Positions 28,102 through 38,783 of a stretch of 64,000 nt of DNA are shown here, piece after piece (position 1 is the first letter of the stretch; every line of letters starts with the position of its first letter). The position numbers and the translations under genes were made by a program. The notes under the pieces are model-generated. The model searched no databases and had not been told where the DNA came from. It saw only the letters and a list, made by a program, of their open reading frames with translations. Source of the stretch: Trichomonas vaginalis G3 (Eukaryota > Parabasalia > Trichomonadida > Trichomonadidae); the NCBI RefSeq assembly GCF_026262505.1, contig NC_067206.1:10164268-10228267 (forward strand), in the 5' to 3' direction.

Positions 28102-29773
28102 CTGATAAATCATAATCGTCGAGAAGTACGATAGGTGGTCCCACCTGTTTAATCTGTATGGAGAGGCAAACGTGACGTAAGAAGCATAACACTGGTTTCT
28201 CAGTATATTTAATAGACTCTGCTGTTGGCTTAACTGTAAGCTTATATGTAATAGGTGAATTAGATAACTGACCCTGTTGGAATGTATAATCAGTTTCGCA
28301 AGGGAATCCACATAGGTAATGACCTAAGTCATTTGACTCGATTCCAAATTGAGGGACTGATGTGGTTGTGATAGACCTCATGACATCATAGTTGAAGCCA
28401 ACAGTATCGTTATTATTGTTAGTGGCATTTGCCTGCATCTCATAGAAGATTGGATCATTAGATGCTTGAGCCTCAGCGGGTATGTTACCATATGCTCCAC
28501 AGTTCAATTGAATTTGTTCAAACAATGGATTTTCATAGGTAGTGTTATAATTAGGTGTTTTCTTAAATAGTGTATAAATGGTGTTCACATATAATGGAGT
28601 AAATGCTGCCGTGAATGTACAAGGAGTTCCTTCACCTTTAGCCATTGAACCATCCATAGTAATGCAGTCAATTCTTTTGATTGGGAAGTTTAGAGTCTTT
28701 GCCGAATATCTTGTCACCAAATCACTATAGATGTTAGGGTCCAAAGAGAATGAGTTACAGTATGTAATCATTTCAAAGAAGTTTGCATTCTTCTTAGTGA
28801 ACTTAATAAACTTGGTACCAAATGATATCGTACTCTTATCGGCATTCCAAGTTACAGTATCAATAACTTTGATACCTTCATAGATAGGAGTGAAGTGATT
28901 AGTGATTGGAATATAGCTTGTAACATTGGCTTGCATGTTCGGTAATGGTAGAATATCCTGATAACTTAATGGTGTCCAAACCATACCAGCAATACTGAAC
29001 TTAACCTTAAGTTGTAAGTTACCAGCAAACGCTGGAAGGAATCTAATGTTATTAAGTATTAGGAATCTTCTTAGGTCAATCTTGATTGGTATGTGGAACT
29101 TTAATGTAGTTGCACCACTAATTGGTTTATTGAACTCAATAATCTGTCCAGAACGAACTGTATCACATCTATTGAAAACATCTTTATGTCTAGCCTTACT
29201 AAATACATCAACTTTCTTAATAGCTTCTGTTGTAGATGCAGTAGAAGTAATGTAACCTTCTTCTCTAGCATTATCTTGTGTATAAACACTTTTACCATTA
29301 GCGATTAATTGATATGATTCAACAGCATAGAATGAATCAATGTATCCCAACCAAATTGCTGGAAGATGTGCACATGATTTGCCACCAGCATATTTAGTAT
29401 CAATTGCTTTAATTGCTGTAACATTTGATCCTGTAGGAGCTGTCTCAACAGCTCTTTCTTTATATACTTCACCATCATATTTAGGAACTTTTTCATCAGC
29501 TGGTTCAGTTTCTGTTGTAATTATGCACTCACCATCGACATAACCACTAATGAACGTATTATATAAGTCAATCATGTTCTCACCAGGTGGTGATATGTTA
29601 AATGTAATATAACCGTTATCAATAGTATTTGTCGGCATAGCTGGCACTTTTGTTGGGACATATCTATGGTTAGTATCTCCAATAGGAACTGCCCCATCAA
29701 CTTGATCGAAATAATATCTTACTTGTCTGATGGAATCAGCAATACTGTATGTATTGAGGTTATCGTTCAACAT
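28085..29773 (-). CDS. MCP: major capsid protein of Maverick B (562 aa)
   Basis: Size and position fit. The core KIDLRRFLILNNIRFLPAFA aligns with the A-type MCP (LSSFLIFRFLRYLPNWAG). Long strand-rich segments support a double jelly roll. Its last five codons (APASE and stop) lie in the terminal repeat. A TTTTTTA motif is 14 bases before the ATG. It is the leftmost B gene, whereas in A the MCP follows the large structural gene. Confidence 0.82.
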   Translation of the reverse strand: MLNDNLNTYSIADSIRQVRYYFDQVDGAVPIGDTNHRYVPTKVPAMPTNTIDNGYITFNISPPGENMIDLYNTFISGYVDGECIITTETEPADEKVPKYDGEVYKERAVETAPTGSNVTAIKAIDTKYAGGKSCAHLPAIWLGYIDSFYAVESYQLIANGKSVYTQDNAREEGYITSTASTTEAIKKVDVFSKARHKDVFNRCDTVRSGQIIEFNKPISGATTLKFHIPIKIDLRRFLILNNIRFLPAFAGNLQLKVKFSIAGMVWTPLSYQDILPLPNMQANVTSYIPITNHFTPIYEGIKVIDTVTWNADKSTISFGTKFIKFTKKNANFFEMITYCNSFSLDPNIYSDLVTRYSAKTLNFPIKRIDCITMDGSMAKGEGTPCTFTAAFTPLYVNTIYTLFKKTPNYNTTYENPLFEQIQLNCGAYGNIPAEAQASNDPIFYEMQANATNNNNDTVGFNYDVMRSITTTSVPQFGIESNDLGHYLCGFPCETDYTFQQGQLSNSPITYKLTVKPTAESIKYTEKPVLCFLRHVCLSIQIKQVGPPIVLLDDYDLSAPASE

Positions 29774-29793
29774 CTTTCTCAGCTATAAAAAAT

Positions 29794-30243
29794 TTACAAT
29801 CTTCTTATTCTTGGGATTATTCGTCTTATTTGTGGCTGAGGTTTAGGAGGTTCTGGTTCAGGCTCTGGTTCATCATCGAAGTGTATTCTTTTCTCTTCCA
29901 TTGATTGAACATATTCTTGATTCTCTTTAGTTTCCTTCTCACGTTCAATTGGGTCCATGTTTGGTTCATTAACTACACTGTTACGTTCTAATATCTTTGT
30001 CATCATCTCTAACAACATTTTATTAGTATATGCTTGTTCTTCTTCTTTCTTCTCATCAACTTTAGGAGCTTCTTGAACAACAGGAGCTGGGGCAGGAGCT
30101 GGTGAATTCAATGGTGCCTTTCTCTTTCTAACTTGAACTGAACCATTCTTCATATGACAAACATAATATAATGGATGTTGTATTCCTTTAGCTTCATTCA
30201 ATATGATTGATTGCTTTTCACTTGGTGAAAGTTTTGACGTCAT
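29794..30243 (-). CDS. Pro/Glu-rich protein with 'MKNGSVQVRKRK' motif (149 aa)
   Basis: Start set at 30243 (MTSKLSPSE) because the longer frame crosses the divergent promoter. An N-terminal motif HPLYYVCHMKNGSVQVRKRK resembles that of 44775-45011 ([20 protein letters not shown]) and more weakly that of 40956-41243. The rest is a coiled coil and an acidic Pro-rich tail ending IRRIIPRIRRL. Unknown; possible virion protein. Confidence 0.6.
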   Translation of the reverse strand: MTSKLSPSEKQSIILNEAKGIQHPLYYVCHMKNGSVQVRKRKAPLNSPAPAPAPVVQEAPKVDEKKEEEQAYTNKMLLEMMTKILERNSVVNEPNMDPIEREKETKENQEYVQSMEEKRIHFDDEPEPEPEPPKPQPQIRRIIPRIRRL

Positions 30244-30277
30244 TTCTATCCTAATAAAATTTTTTACTCCTAACAAA
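30244..30277. promoter_or_regulatory. 34-bp divergent promoter
   Basis: Contains ATTTTTTACTCC toward the right-hand gene, one of many such motifs placed 8-15 bases before ATGs in this window. Confidence 0.5.
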
Positions 30278-30505
30278 ATGACTGAGAATACTTTCGACAG
30301 AGAAGCACTCAAGAATGAACTTCGTGAAGAAATACTTAATGAACTCAAACCAAAAGAACAAACACAAGAAGAGAAACCAGCTAAACCAAAGCGTAAACTC
30401 ACAGAGAAACAATTAGCTGCATTAGCAGCTGGACGCGCAAAGAATCCACGAATGATTGCAAAGAAATTGAGAGAAGAGGAAGAAGCTAAGAAAAATAATA
30501 AGTAA
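30278..30505 (+). CDS. small basic protein (75 aa)
   Basis: Helical, highly charged: acidic first half, then KPKRKLTEKQLAALAAGRAK and a Lys/Glu tail. It may bind nucleic acid. It ends four bases from the convergent polymerase gene. No family recognised. Confidence 0.6.
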   Translation: MTENTFDREALKNELREEILNELKPKEQTQEEKPAKPKRKLTEKQLAALAAGRAKNPRMIAKKLREEEEAKKNNK

Positions 30506-30509
30506 GTGT

Positions 30510-33500
30510 TTAGAACTTTAACTTACGTTCAAAAGATGACTTCGTTGAAATAGTGAAGTCCTTATTTTTGTTGAAGCATGGTTTCGAACCAATGCACAAG
30601 TCAAAGGTTATCTCATCACCTTCATAAAGAGATTTGTACAATTCCACGATGCTATATTTTTCCCCAACTTTCTCAGGGAAGAACAAACCTTTCTTCTCGT
30701 CATAATGTACTTGTATCGCATCTGGGAACATTTGGTTTGCAGTAAGTGCAATTACGTCCTGTGTGATTCCCTTCATTCGACAGTGGAAAGCAATTTCCTT
30801 GAGGTCATTGGTTAATTCGTCGAGGTAAGTCTTCTTTCCAACGAATATAGATCTTTGTGCCTTAGACATATGTCCTGCAGTAATCTCTGCAAAGTCTGAA
30901 TGAAATTGACCCAGTGCTTTTCCAATGAGTTCTCTGTTATACCTTCTCTTGTATTCTTCTGCTAACTTATCTAAGTCCTTCTCATACAAGTGTAAACTAT
31001 CTGTATCCTGATAGAACAACTTCAAGCCCAAATCTTCTGCTGTGAAGAATACTTCATTCATGATTCGTTTGGACATAGAAAGGATTGAAACACCTAATGG
31101 ACAATAGTTAAAGTGACGAACGATAGGTTTAAATGACTTTACACATGAAAGTTCGGAATCGGGGATGAACTCTATTGTCTGTATGTCATTATAGTTCTTA
31201 ATGATATAGTCAGTGAGCTTATTGTCCTTGATGAAACGAATCTTTTTGTCAATGGGCTTTAATATCGTCTTACCATAGATACTGTTCAAAAGAAGTTTGA
31301 TGATCTCTTGTATCGGATTACCTTCCTTCTTATACTTAGCACGTAATTCGAAGAGCTTCTTAACTTCATTCCTTATTGTCATGTCCCTTTTTCCATCATA
31401 ATAGTATCCATCAATGACTTTGCATGAGATCTCTTGGAACTTGATCAGATCTTGAAGCGTAATGTGGTCTACGAACATCTTGCAGCATGTATTGGAACTT
31501 CTGGCAACATGTAAGTCAGGGTTGATGTCAGGATTGACGACAATCAATGGGAATGCTGAGTTCTTACCGATCGACAAGATCTCGATCTGACAGTAAAATC
31601 CTGAGATGAACTTTTCCTTTGTTGGTTCAGCTTGGTCATCATCAAAGAGATGCTCCAACAAGTATTCACTGCTCTTCATCTCTTCTGTCATAACTTTTGG
31701 AATTCCTTCTAAACAGTAAAGTCTAGCAATTGCTGATGGATACAATGATACAGCATCGAAGTCAGTGATGAGTTCTCCTTCATTGTATTGCTTCTTGTTC
31801 TCAGCTAGCATGCATCTTCCTCCTTGAATACACTTGGAAATATATTCACGAGGTTTTCCTGCAAGATCAAAGAGATTACCGTTCTTCCAATATACTCTCT
31901 TCTCAAAGAGTTTGTTTGAGATAGAACTTATTGAAACATAATCATAAGCATCTATTTCAAACTCAGTCATGAGGTCATTGCGGAACTTAAGAAAGCCATC
32001 TCGTAAAATGCGTACATCTTGACCGCAATAGAATGACGAATAAACTTCCATGTCAAAGTGTTCATCATCAATCTTGCAATCTTCAATCTTCTCAATGTTC
32101 TCATTAAAAGCTTCAATATCTTTGACATGATTCATGGCATCATCGATGTTACCAACTTTAGTTGTATTAACTAACTCTTCCGTGTAGTAATTATATGGGA
32201 AAACTTCTTTTTCACCACTAGTGAGGTGAAACATTTCAGGGAATCTTTCCAACTTAGTTGAGATGATTGCATAAGAGTCTTTGAAGCAGAGAAGTTTTCC
32301 TTTGTACTTTCCTTGTATCTGCATCGTTTGTGAACCTTTGATGATTGGAGTTCCTGTAATCTCTTCTAACTGAGACATGAGAAAAGTGACATCGTACGAT
32401 AAGTTGTGGAAATAAACTAAACTCTTATCTGGTAAAGCTTCGAGGAATTTTGACGCACAGTCACTTCCCCAAATTGATGTATAACCATCATCGTCATCTT
32501 CCATGAAACAAATGTTGTATGCTTTGTGAATGTTTCCATCAGTTGATGCTTCGAAGTCAGCAAAGAAAACATGTTCTCTTGGGAACTTCATGTCTTTCTT
32601 CGTCTCTGAACTCCAATCTTTCTTCATCCTTGCGCAATAACGCTCATTGTATGTGAGGTCAATCATTTCTTCAAGGTTCTCATTATACATCGTTGTGAAG
32701 TATGTGCAAAGTTCTCCTGTTCTAATTGGTTCGAAATAATTGTTAGCAAACAAGAGTTCAATGACTTTTGCAAGTGGTGTAACTAACTTTGAGTTAATTG
32801 CATACCTTGTTTCATATCTTCTGTTAACTAACATCTTCTTCTCTAAAGTCCAATCCTTGCACAACTTACAAACATCTTCATAGTTCTTGATGAACATTGA
32901 ACTTATTGGAAGCTTTTCGTTCAACATGTAGTGGTCATACATTAATAAAAGTTCTACTGTCATCTTTGGTTCTTCATCTGGTTCATAAGTATATGAATGA
33001 TTTGAATACTTCTCGTTGTATTTGATGACATGGAACCTTATTCCTGTTTCTTTGGCAATAACCTTAATCTTTGACATTGGAAAATCTTTGACACGAATGA
33101 TTTCCCTCATATGATTAATTGTTGCTTCGTCAACACCAGCTTGAATACAAGCGTAGATGAAACATGAATCTTTCATCATCTTCTTTGCTGTCTCTGCATT
33201 AAGTTCGTTGAAGATCTGATACCTCTCTAAGTTAATAGGTAATTTGCATGTCCATGTCCAAAGCTGACCATTACGTGACCTGTTTCTCTTCTTTGAATGG
33301 TTTTGTTTGATGATCTTGAGTGCGATCTTTTCTTGACCTGCTGCTCTCATCGTATCTAACATAACTTGTTCTTCAGCTGTGAGTTTATATGGTGTGTACG
33401 TTCCTTTTCTCAAAGCAGAAGCATCAACATCTGAATAAGCTGTATAGTCAAAGATCTCGATCTTCCTTAACGAAGGAATACTACAAAGGAAGAAGTCATA

Positions 33501-34199
33501 GTTTGATTCAAGGACTTTAGATGCTAATTCTTGTACTTCTGCTATTGGAGCTTCATTAAGTAACTGATGAACTAATGATCCCATTGTATTGATGTTCAAA
33601 TGACGCAAAATGTTTCTCTTCTCATCAAAGTCGTAATAGAATGTCCACTTCTGTTTGAAAAGGTCTATCTGTCCAATGAACTTTGCCATAACTCTTGGAA
33701 ACATCTTGTTGAAGTAATCTTTTCCTCTTGGACTGTATTGGTCAATGTTAAACATAATGAATCTTTCTCCTGCTTTAGTTATTGGGTCTAACCATTTCTC
33801 ATCAGGAAGTTTTTGACCATTAATGTTCTTAACAACGTAAAAGGCATTCTGTATTTCTTTGTATGCTAATTCGCTCTCATCAATCTTTGGTGGAGGGTCT
33901 GAGTATATTGGTTGCATCTCCATTAACGCTCTATTATGAGATCTCTGATCGTGATCTAAAGCAACTGGGGAATTTGAAGCTGGAACATTCATGATACCAT
34001 TGTAGTCATCATAGAAGCTCTTAGCATTCTTGAAAATATCTGCTACACTTCCTGTACCTCCTTGATTCTTAATTGCCAGAGCTAATTTATTGGTAATGTC
34101 TTTAGCTTTCTTAGGCATTTTGATCCCAAACATATCAAGCATACCTTTCTTATCTTCTGGTGAAAGGTTATTAACTAATCCTTTTATAGCATTGAGCAT
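30510..34199 (-). CDS. pPolB: protein-primed family B DNA polymerase (1229 aa)
   Basis: The 3'-5' exonuclease shows ADFEASTDG (Exo I, near residue 555), FHNLSYDVTF (Exo II) and YCGQDVRIL (Exo III). The polymerase has DFDAVSLYPSAI (motif A), KLLLNSIYGKT (motif B) and YQDTDSLHLY (motif C). Length and the long N-terminal region fit Polinton pPolB, in which a terminal protein primes replication from the ends. It is intact and is the replication enzyme of B. Confidence 0.95.
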   Translation of the reverse strand: MLNAIKGLVNNLSPEDKKGMLDMFGIKMPKKAKDITNKLALAIKNQGGTGSVADIFKNAKSFYDDYNGIMNVPASNSPVALDHDQRSHNRALMEMQPIYSDPPPKIDESELAYKEIQNAFYVVKNINGQKLPDEKWLDPITKAGERFIMFNIDQYSPRGKDYFNKMFPRVMAKFIGQIDLFKQKWTFYYDFDEKRNILRHLNINTMGSLVHQLLNEAPIAEVQELASKVLESNYDFFLCSIPSLRKIEIFDYTAYSDVDASALRKGTYTPYKLTAEEQVMLDTMRAAGQEKIALKIIKQNHSKKRNRSRNGQLWTWTCKLPINLERYQIFNELNAETAKKMMKDSCFIYACIQAGVDEATINHMREIIRVKDFPMSKIKVIAKETGIRFHVIKYNEKYSNHSYTYEPDEEPKMTVELLLMYDHYMLNEKLPISSMFIKNYEDVCKLCKDWTLEKKMLVNRRYETRYAINSKLVTPLAKVIELLFANNYFEPIRTGELCTYFTTMYNENLEEMIDLTYNERYCARMKKDWSSETKKDMKFPREHVFFADFEASTDGNIHKAYNICFMEDDDDGYTSIWGSDCASKFLEALPDKSLVYFHNLSYDVTFLMSQLEEITGTPIIKGSQTMQIQGKYKGKLLCFKDSYAIISTKLERFPEMFHLTSGEKEVFPYNYYTEELVNTTKVGNIDDAMNHVKDIEAFNENIEKIEDCKIDDEHFDMEVYSSFYCGQDVRILRDGFLKFRNDLMTEFEIDAYDYVSISSISNKLFEKRVYWKNGNLFDLAGKPREYISKCIQGGRCMLAENKKQYNEGELITDFDAVSLYPSAIARLYCLEGIPKVMTEEMKSSEYLLEHLFDDDQAEPTKEKFISGFYCQIEILSIGKNSAFPLIVVNPDINPDLHVARSSNTCCKMFVDHITLQDLIKFQEISCKVIDGYYYDGKRDMTIRNEVKKLFELRAKYKKEGNPIQEIIKLLLNSIYGKTILKPIDKKIRFIKDNKLTDYIIKNYNDIQTIEFIPDSELSCVKSFKPIVRHFNYCPLGVSILSMSKRIMNEVFFTAEDLGLKLFYQDTDSLHLYEKDLDKLAEEYKRRYNRELIGKALGQFHSDFAEITAGHMSKAQRSIFVGKKTYLDELTNDLKEIAFHCRMKGITQDVIALTANQMFPDAIQVHYDEKKGLFFPEKVGEKYSIVELYKSLYEGDEITFDLCIGSKPCFNKNKDFTISTKSSFERKLKF

Positions 34200-34242
34200 G
34201 TTGGTCTTTTATAACCGATAAAAAAATATACGTTATTTTTTT

Positions 34243-34968
34243 TTAATCGTCATCGTAATCATAATCGTACGAAGATTCTGTATCATCATCACTGACATCA
34301 TTGGTTTCTCTAACTTCTGGCTTATCTGGTTTAATCTCTATCACCATAAACATTGGTGACAATAATCGAACAGGCTGATCTTGGAAGTCAACTAAGGTAA
34401 ACGTAACATTAGTTAGTTCCCATGGAAATGCATCTATCCATGGTGAGGATTCCTTACATATAAGTGGTTTACCAGATATCCAGAACTCATTGATGTTATA
34501 ACATGTAGATCTGTACATGATCTTTCTTCGATCATCAACTTGGTCAATATTATTGAACCCAGAGATGACAGACATTGATGAACGAAGGTATAACTGATAC
34601 CCGAAGTTGAGCATAGGTGGTTTTGGCATTTGTAGATAATAATTATGTACAATAGGTAGTTCTATTCCATATGCACCTAAAATAAGATTTGCTCTATGTG
34701 AAGCATCTTTTAAATAGACTTTATGTCCTTTGTCCTGTGACGTAAATATAAGTTGATTCGTAGCACTCAGTGAAACTGTTACATTATGTTGACCTTTTTT
34801 CTTGTTATAATAATCAAACTGTTTTGTTACAATCTCTTGTAGTTTTGATACAATAGTATCCATATCAAATGAAAGAGCTGACTTAAATGTACACACCTTT
34901 TCTTCTCCATCTTCGTCTAACTGTAAGACAAAATAATCTGTTTCGTCACAAACAATAAAGTTCGCCAT
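34243..34968 (-). CDS. penton-like minor capsid protein (241 aa)
   Basis: Strand-rich, with FGYQLYLRSSMSVISGF and FTLVDFQDQPVRLLSPMFMV; the latter matches the frameshifted A gene at 5781-6583. The C-terminus is a run of Asp, Ser and Tyr. In Polintons the single jelly-roll penton sits at capsid vertices. It diverges from the fibre gene, a sensible pairing as fibres often attach at vertices (inference). Confidence 0.7.
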   Translation of the reverse strand: MANFIVCDETDYFVLQLDEDGEEKVCTFKSALSFDMDTIVSKLQEIVTKQFDYYNKKKGQHNVTVSLSATNQLIFTSQDKGHKVYLKDASHRANLILGAYGIELPIVHNYYLQMPKPPMLNFGYQLYLRSSMSVISGFNNIDQVDDRRKIMYRSTCYNINEFWISGKPLICKESSPWIDAFPWELTNVTFTLVDFQDQPVRLLSPMFMVIEIKPDKPEVRETNDVSDDDTESSYDYDYDDD

Positions 34969-35103
34969 AGTACTGACACTTTTTACTCATCTTTATCTTA
35001 CTTGGATGCCCCATGTTAGGATCTTGCTTGAAACTGTATTGTCCCGTAGTTATTAGGATCAGTCGATTGTAGATAATACATCATTTTTATATGTAGTAAA
35101 AGA
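34969..35103. promoter_or_regulatory. divergent promoter between penton and fibre
   Basis: 135 bp; the longest ordinary divergent gap in B. ATTTTTATATG lies about 17 bases before the fibre ATG. Confidence 0.4.
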
Positions 35104-37769
35104 ATGAGTGTTGTTCCATATGCATATGAATGTTATAAGTCTAGCGTACTTCAATATAAAGAATATACTCTCAGAATTACTGATAATGCTTTAGTCATAC
35201 ATAAAGAAGGTGCTGATGAAGACATTACCATCGGTCCTGGTATATTACCTATCGAGCAACCAGATGGTACAATTGTTGAAACAGACTTAAATCAATACCT
35301 TCAAGCGTTACAGAATCGTGTGACAAAAGTAGAGAATAATTACTTAGATGCTCCATTCTTCACAACTGATAGAGATTATATGTTTTCATGTATGGCGAGT
35401 AATGGTTTGCAAGAAACTCGTGAGGTAAATATTAATGAAGCATTAGAGACTATAATATATCATGTTAAACGGTTATTATCGATTGACCATGGAGTTCATT
35501 TTGACCCAAGGTCTACACTGTTCAATATACCAATGATTGAAAACAGTCAATTAACATTTAAAGAAGATACATTGTATAATGCTTTAAACGCAGCATTTGC
35601 TTATATATTAGGTCATGAACAAGTACAAAATAGTGGTATTGCAATATACTTAGATAAAGTTATGTTAAAGAAACCATTGACATTCACAGAAGATGGTCCA
35701 AAAGCAACTGGTATTGTTGGTGATGGAACATTATTGACGAAAGAATACTTAGCAAGTCATGTCGGAGAATTTTTCTCCACTAATGATAGCATCAGTACAA
35801 CACCAGAAGTTATTTTATTGAAGAAACCAATCACATTTGATGTTAAAGGAAAGACAAAAGCAACTGGTATAGCTGGCGATGGAGTTCTTCTGACTAAGGA
35901 ATACTTGAAGAAAAATATCAATGACTTCGTTGAAATTGTCAAAGATAAAGAATCTGGTCTTAAGTTCAACCCTTTATCATTCATCTTTGCCATAGCAAAC
36001 GCCGGTGCTACTGCAGCCTCATGGATATCACTCCAGAGTCAAATAAATGCTCTTTGGGCTTTTGTTGAAAGTCAAGAAGGTATAGATACTGTTCTTGACA
36101 CTCTGGGTAATCTTGGTCCAAATCATAAAGGAGGTTTTGTGGATGGAATAAAAAATTTAGTTGAAAAGACTAAAACAAGTTTCCAGAAGATAACTCATAT
36201 AGAAAGATTCAGAAATGAAGGTTATATGGAACTTGAGAGTTTTGATGTGACTGGACCTTTGGAACCAATTCCAATGCCACGTGATGCTAATGATGAAGAA
36301 GAGAAAGATCCTGGACCAAAAACAATCATTTCTACGTTAAGTACTTTGTACCCTGATTTTGTGACCTTAGTGAAAGTTGCTAATACATCAAGAAAGAACA
36401 ATAATATTAATATGTCTGGTACTGATGACCTTACTGATTATCTTTATCTCATTCTTGCTGAATTAGCGAAGAAAGTTGAGGAGAACAAAAATAATGGAGG
36501 AAGAACTGCACTTAAGATTGCAGACAAAGCTGACAAAAGTTATGTTGACGAAGAGATACGTAAAGTTGCATCTAAAGAATATACTTTATCACAGTCTGTC
36601 ATACTTAAGACAATCAAAGGTCCAGAGAAAGATATGTACCCAGGTGATGGTACAACAGTTAAAGTTAATGAAAGAGTTTCATTCCCATCTGGTATTGATA
36701 CAAAAGAAGTATATATTAATGGTGAAAACATCAATACAACATTGATTCCTTTGAAACATAATGAGTTCACTGAACCTTTGACAGTTAAATCAATTCGTTC
36801 AAGAGAAGACAAACCTGTTATAATCAATAAAATAGGAGCTGATAATGACCAACCAGTTCAAATCAAGAAAATAAGAGCTGATGACATTATCTTGAACTAT
36901 ACTTTAGGTTCAAGTGCTCCACAAGAAGATCCAAGCACTAGTGTAAAGATACACTTAATTTAGATAGTAAATGTACGAACATTGAAGGTCATGTCAGAAA
37001 CTTTGAAACACATGAGCTACCAACAATGTTAGATAAGAAAGCTGACAAAACTTATGTGGATGCAGAACTAACAAAGAAATTTTGGAAACCAGATAAAATG
37101 ACATTTACAACAGAAATTATAAATGGTGAACCAGCAACTCCATTTGAATTTGTTAGAGGTCTTCAACCAGATACTTTTGAATTTTTCTTGGATAATTCTA
37201 TTGAACTAACATTACATTATAAAAGTGGAACAAATGCAACATTTCATCCGGGAGATACATTCCAAATGGTATTTAATGACATAAGTTCTTTAGAATATGT
37301 TTATAGAGCTATGAGCATATATGATTTAATATATCCTATAGGAGCTGTTTATACGTCTATGAATCCAATAAATCCAAACACTTTATTTGGTGGTAGATGG
37401 TATGAAATAGTTGACAGTTTTCCATTCTACACTAATACGCAGTCAATGAAGATGGGAGGTTCAAAGAAAATAGGTATTGAAAACCTTCCTTCACATATGC
37501 ATAGGTTCAGTGGAAGAACATCTGTGGAAGGAAACCATTCACATTCAATGACAAAAAGAGGTTATACAAATCTTGCAGCAGGTTCGGATAGACAGGGAAT
37601 GCATAGATATGATATTTCAAGTGACCCAGTAGATTCAAGCACAGGTATTTTCTGTGGAACTGCAGGAAATCATACACATGTTGTAGCTGGCATTACAGAC
37701 CCAGCAGGTAATGGAAAAGATTATATGCCTCCTTATATAACAATGCACGCTTGGATACGAGTTGGTTAA
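35104..37769 (+). pseudogene. long phage-like tail fibre protein, one frameshift
   Basis: The first frame runs 35104-36963. The second frame is open from before the stop and runs to 37769, so one indel near 36,940 splits a protein of about 885 residues. Repeated coiled coil and strand units (KPLTFTEDGPKATGIVGDG, KPITFDVKGKTKATGIAGDG) form the shaft. The C-terminal head has IYPIGAVYTSMN, ENLPSHMHRF, NHTHVVAG and KDYMPPYITMHAWIRVG, like phage collar/fibre tips. Probably a trimeric attachment fibre. As the only broken B gene, it could be a sequence error, a phase switch or a real loss. Confidence 0.75.
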
Positions 37770-37939
37770 CTCAAGATCACGATCACAAACTGTTTCTCAG
37801 TATGAATGAGTAGCTCTATTTTTACATCATTACTGAAGTATTTCTTTTCTTCATCAATGACAGAAAGAATGTTTTCATCATCTTTTAAAGATCTTACCAA
37901 AGTTAGATCTTCATCAGAAAATCTCAAAGAAAGACTCAT
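37766..37939 (-). CDS. small acidic protein (57 aa)
   Basis: Reads MSLSLRFSDEDLTLVRSL and ends FVIVILS, overlapping the fibre stop by four bases. ATTTTTATTAG is 13 bases before the ATG. Too short for family assignment. Confidence 0.5.
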   Translation of the reverse strand: MSLSLRFSDEDLTLVRSLKDDENILSVIDEEKKYFSNDVKIELLIHTEKQFVIVILS

Positions 37940-38003
37940 TTATGCACTAATAAAAATATAGCTAATTATTTTTTTATCTGAACTTTTTATCGGGTATATA
38001 AAG

Positions 38004-38447
38004 ATGTCTGAACATCATATAAAGTTCTTTAAGATCCAACAGTTTGTAGATGAAGTGAAGAAGCAAAATAAAACAGCAAAGAGACTACTTATATGCTTAC
38101 CACAAACATTATGTCAAGGAAAGTATGGTTATAGTGCAAGTCCGATCATGATCTTTGTCGATAAGCAGAAATACACAAATGAAGGTTTAGCTAATTTACT
38201 CAAGTTTGAAAAGATAGCTATAAACATTCCTGACCATTTCTCAGCGAGAATAAACCTTGACAAGACTAAAAGTTATTGTTTATATGTAGATCTCACGAAA
38301 TCAACAAAGAGTAAAGACAAAGAATATAACCCAGTTGAACTTAAGACAATGGGTAAGAACTTACTCAAAGCTGCTATCAAACCTGTCGAAGAGATCGACA
38401 TTGAGGATGAAGCAGAAGAAATAGATGTAGATCCTGATGCATTATAA
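38004..38447 (+). CDS. unknown 147-aa protein with acidic tail
   Basis: Alternating strands in the first 100 residues, then an acidic tail (EEIDIEDEAEEIDVDPDAL). The shape, a compact fold plus acidic C-terminus, is that of many single-strand DNA-binding proteins, but no motif proves it. ACTTTTTATCGG precedes the ATG. Confidence 0.55.
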   Translation: MSEHHIKFFKIQQFVDEVKKQNKTAKRLLICLPQTLCQGKYGYSASPIMIFVDKQKYTNEGLANLLKFEKIAINIPDHFSARINLDKTKSYCLYVDLTKSTKSKDKEYNPVELKTMGKNLLKAAIKPVEEIDIEDEAEEIDVDPDAL

Positions 38448-38457
38448 ACGATAAAGT

Positions 38458-38760
38458 TTATTTTTGGAGGAAGATGGTGTCAGACCCTTTAATCTGGTAT
38501 GCTTGTTCTAGGTAATTGCAGAAACCTAGAAAGATTGGTATTGGTCTGAGTTTCATATCTGTTCTCTCATCTCTCCATTGAAGCAAGTAAATTTTCATGA
38601 AGAGTTCGTCTGGATTCTCAGGTTTTGGTACACACTGATCGAAGATCTGTATGACCTCTTCATGACCGTACTCCCTATGGTCAGACATGAGTGTTAAGAA
38701 GAACTTTTGCATCTTCGGACCAGGTTTAGCATCTATGCAACGAGTGGGTCTCATTGACAT
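38458..38760 (-). CDS. unknown 100-aa protein
   Basis: Start at 38760 (MSMRPTRC). Mostly helical with a Trp-containing middle (YLLQWRDERTD). Diverges from the next gene across 23 bp. GATC sites are frequent in it. Unknown. Confidence 0.55.
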   Translation of the reverse strand: MSMRPTRCIDAKPGPKMQKFFLTLMSDHREYGHEEVIQIFDQCVPKPENPDELFMKIYLLQWRDERTDMKLRPIPIFLGFCNYLEQAYQIKGSDTIFLQK

Positions 38761-38783
38761 TTTTGTCACTTTTATTTGGTCGA

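Noticed and set aside
30203-30402. Longer starts for the two divergent genes near 30.25 kb
   Set aside because: Both extensions would cross the other gene's start; the ATGs at 30243 and 30278 sit on either side of a promoter-like gap.
38004-38447. Adenain-like protease of Maverick B
   Set aside because: No His-Asp/Glu-Gln-Cys order could be found in this or other small B genes.
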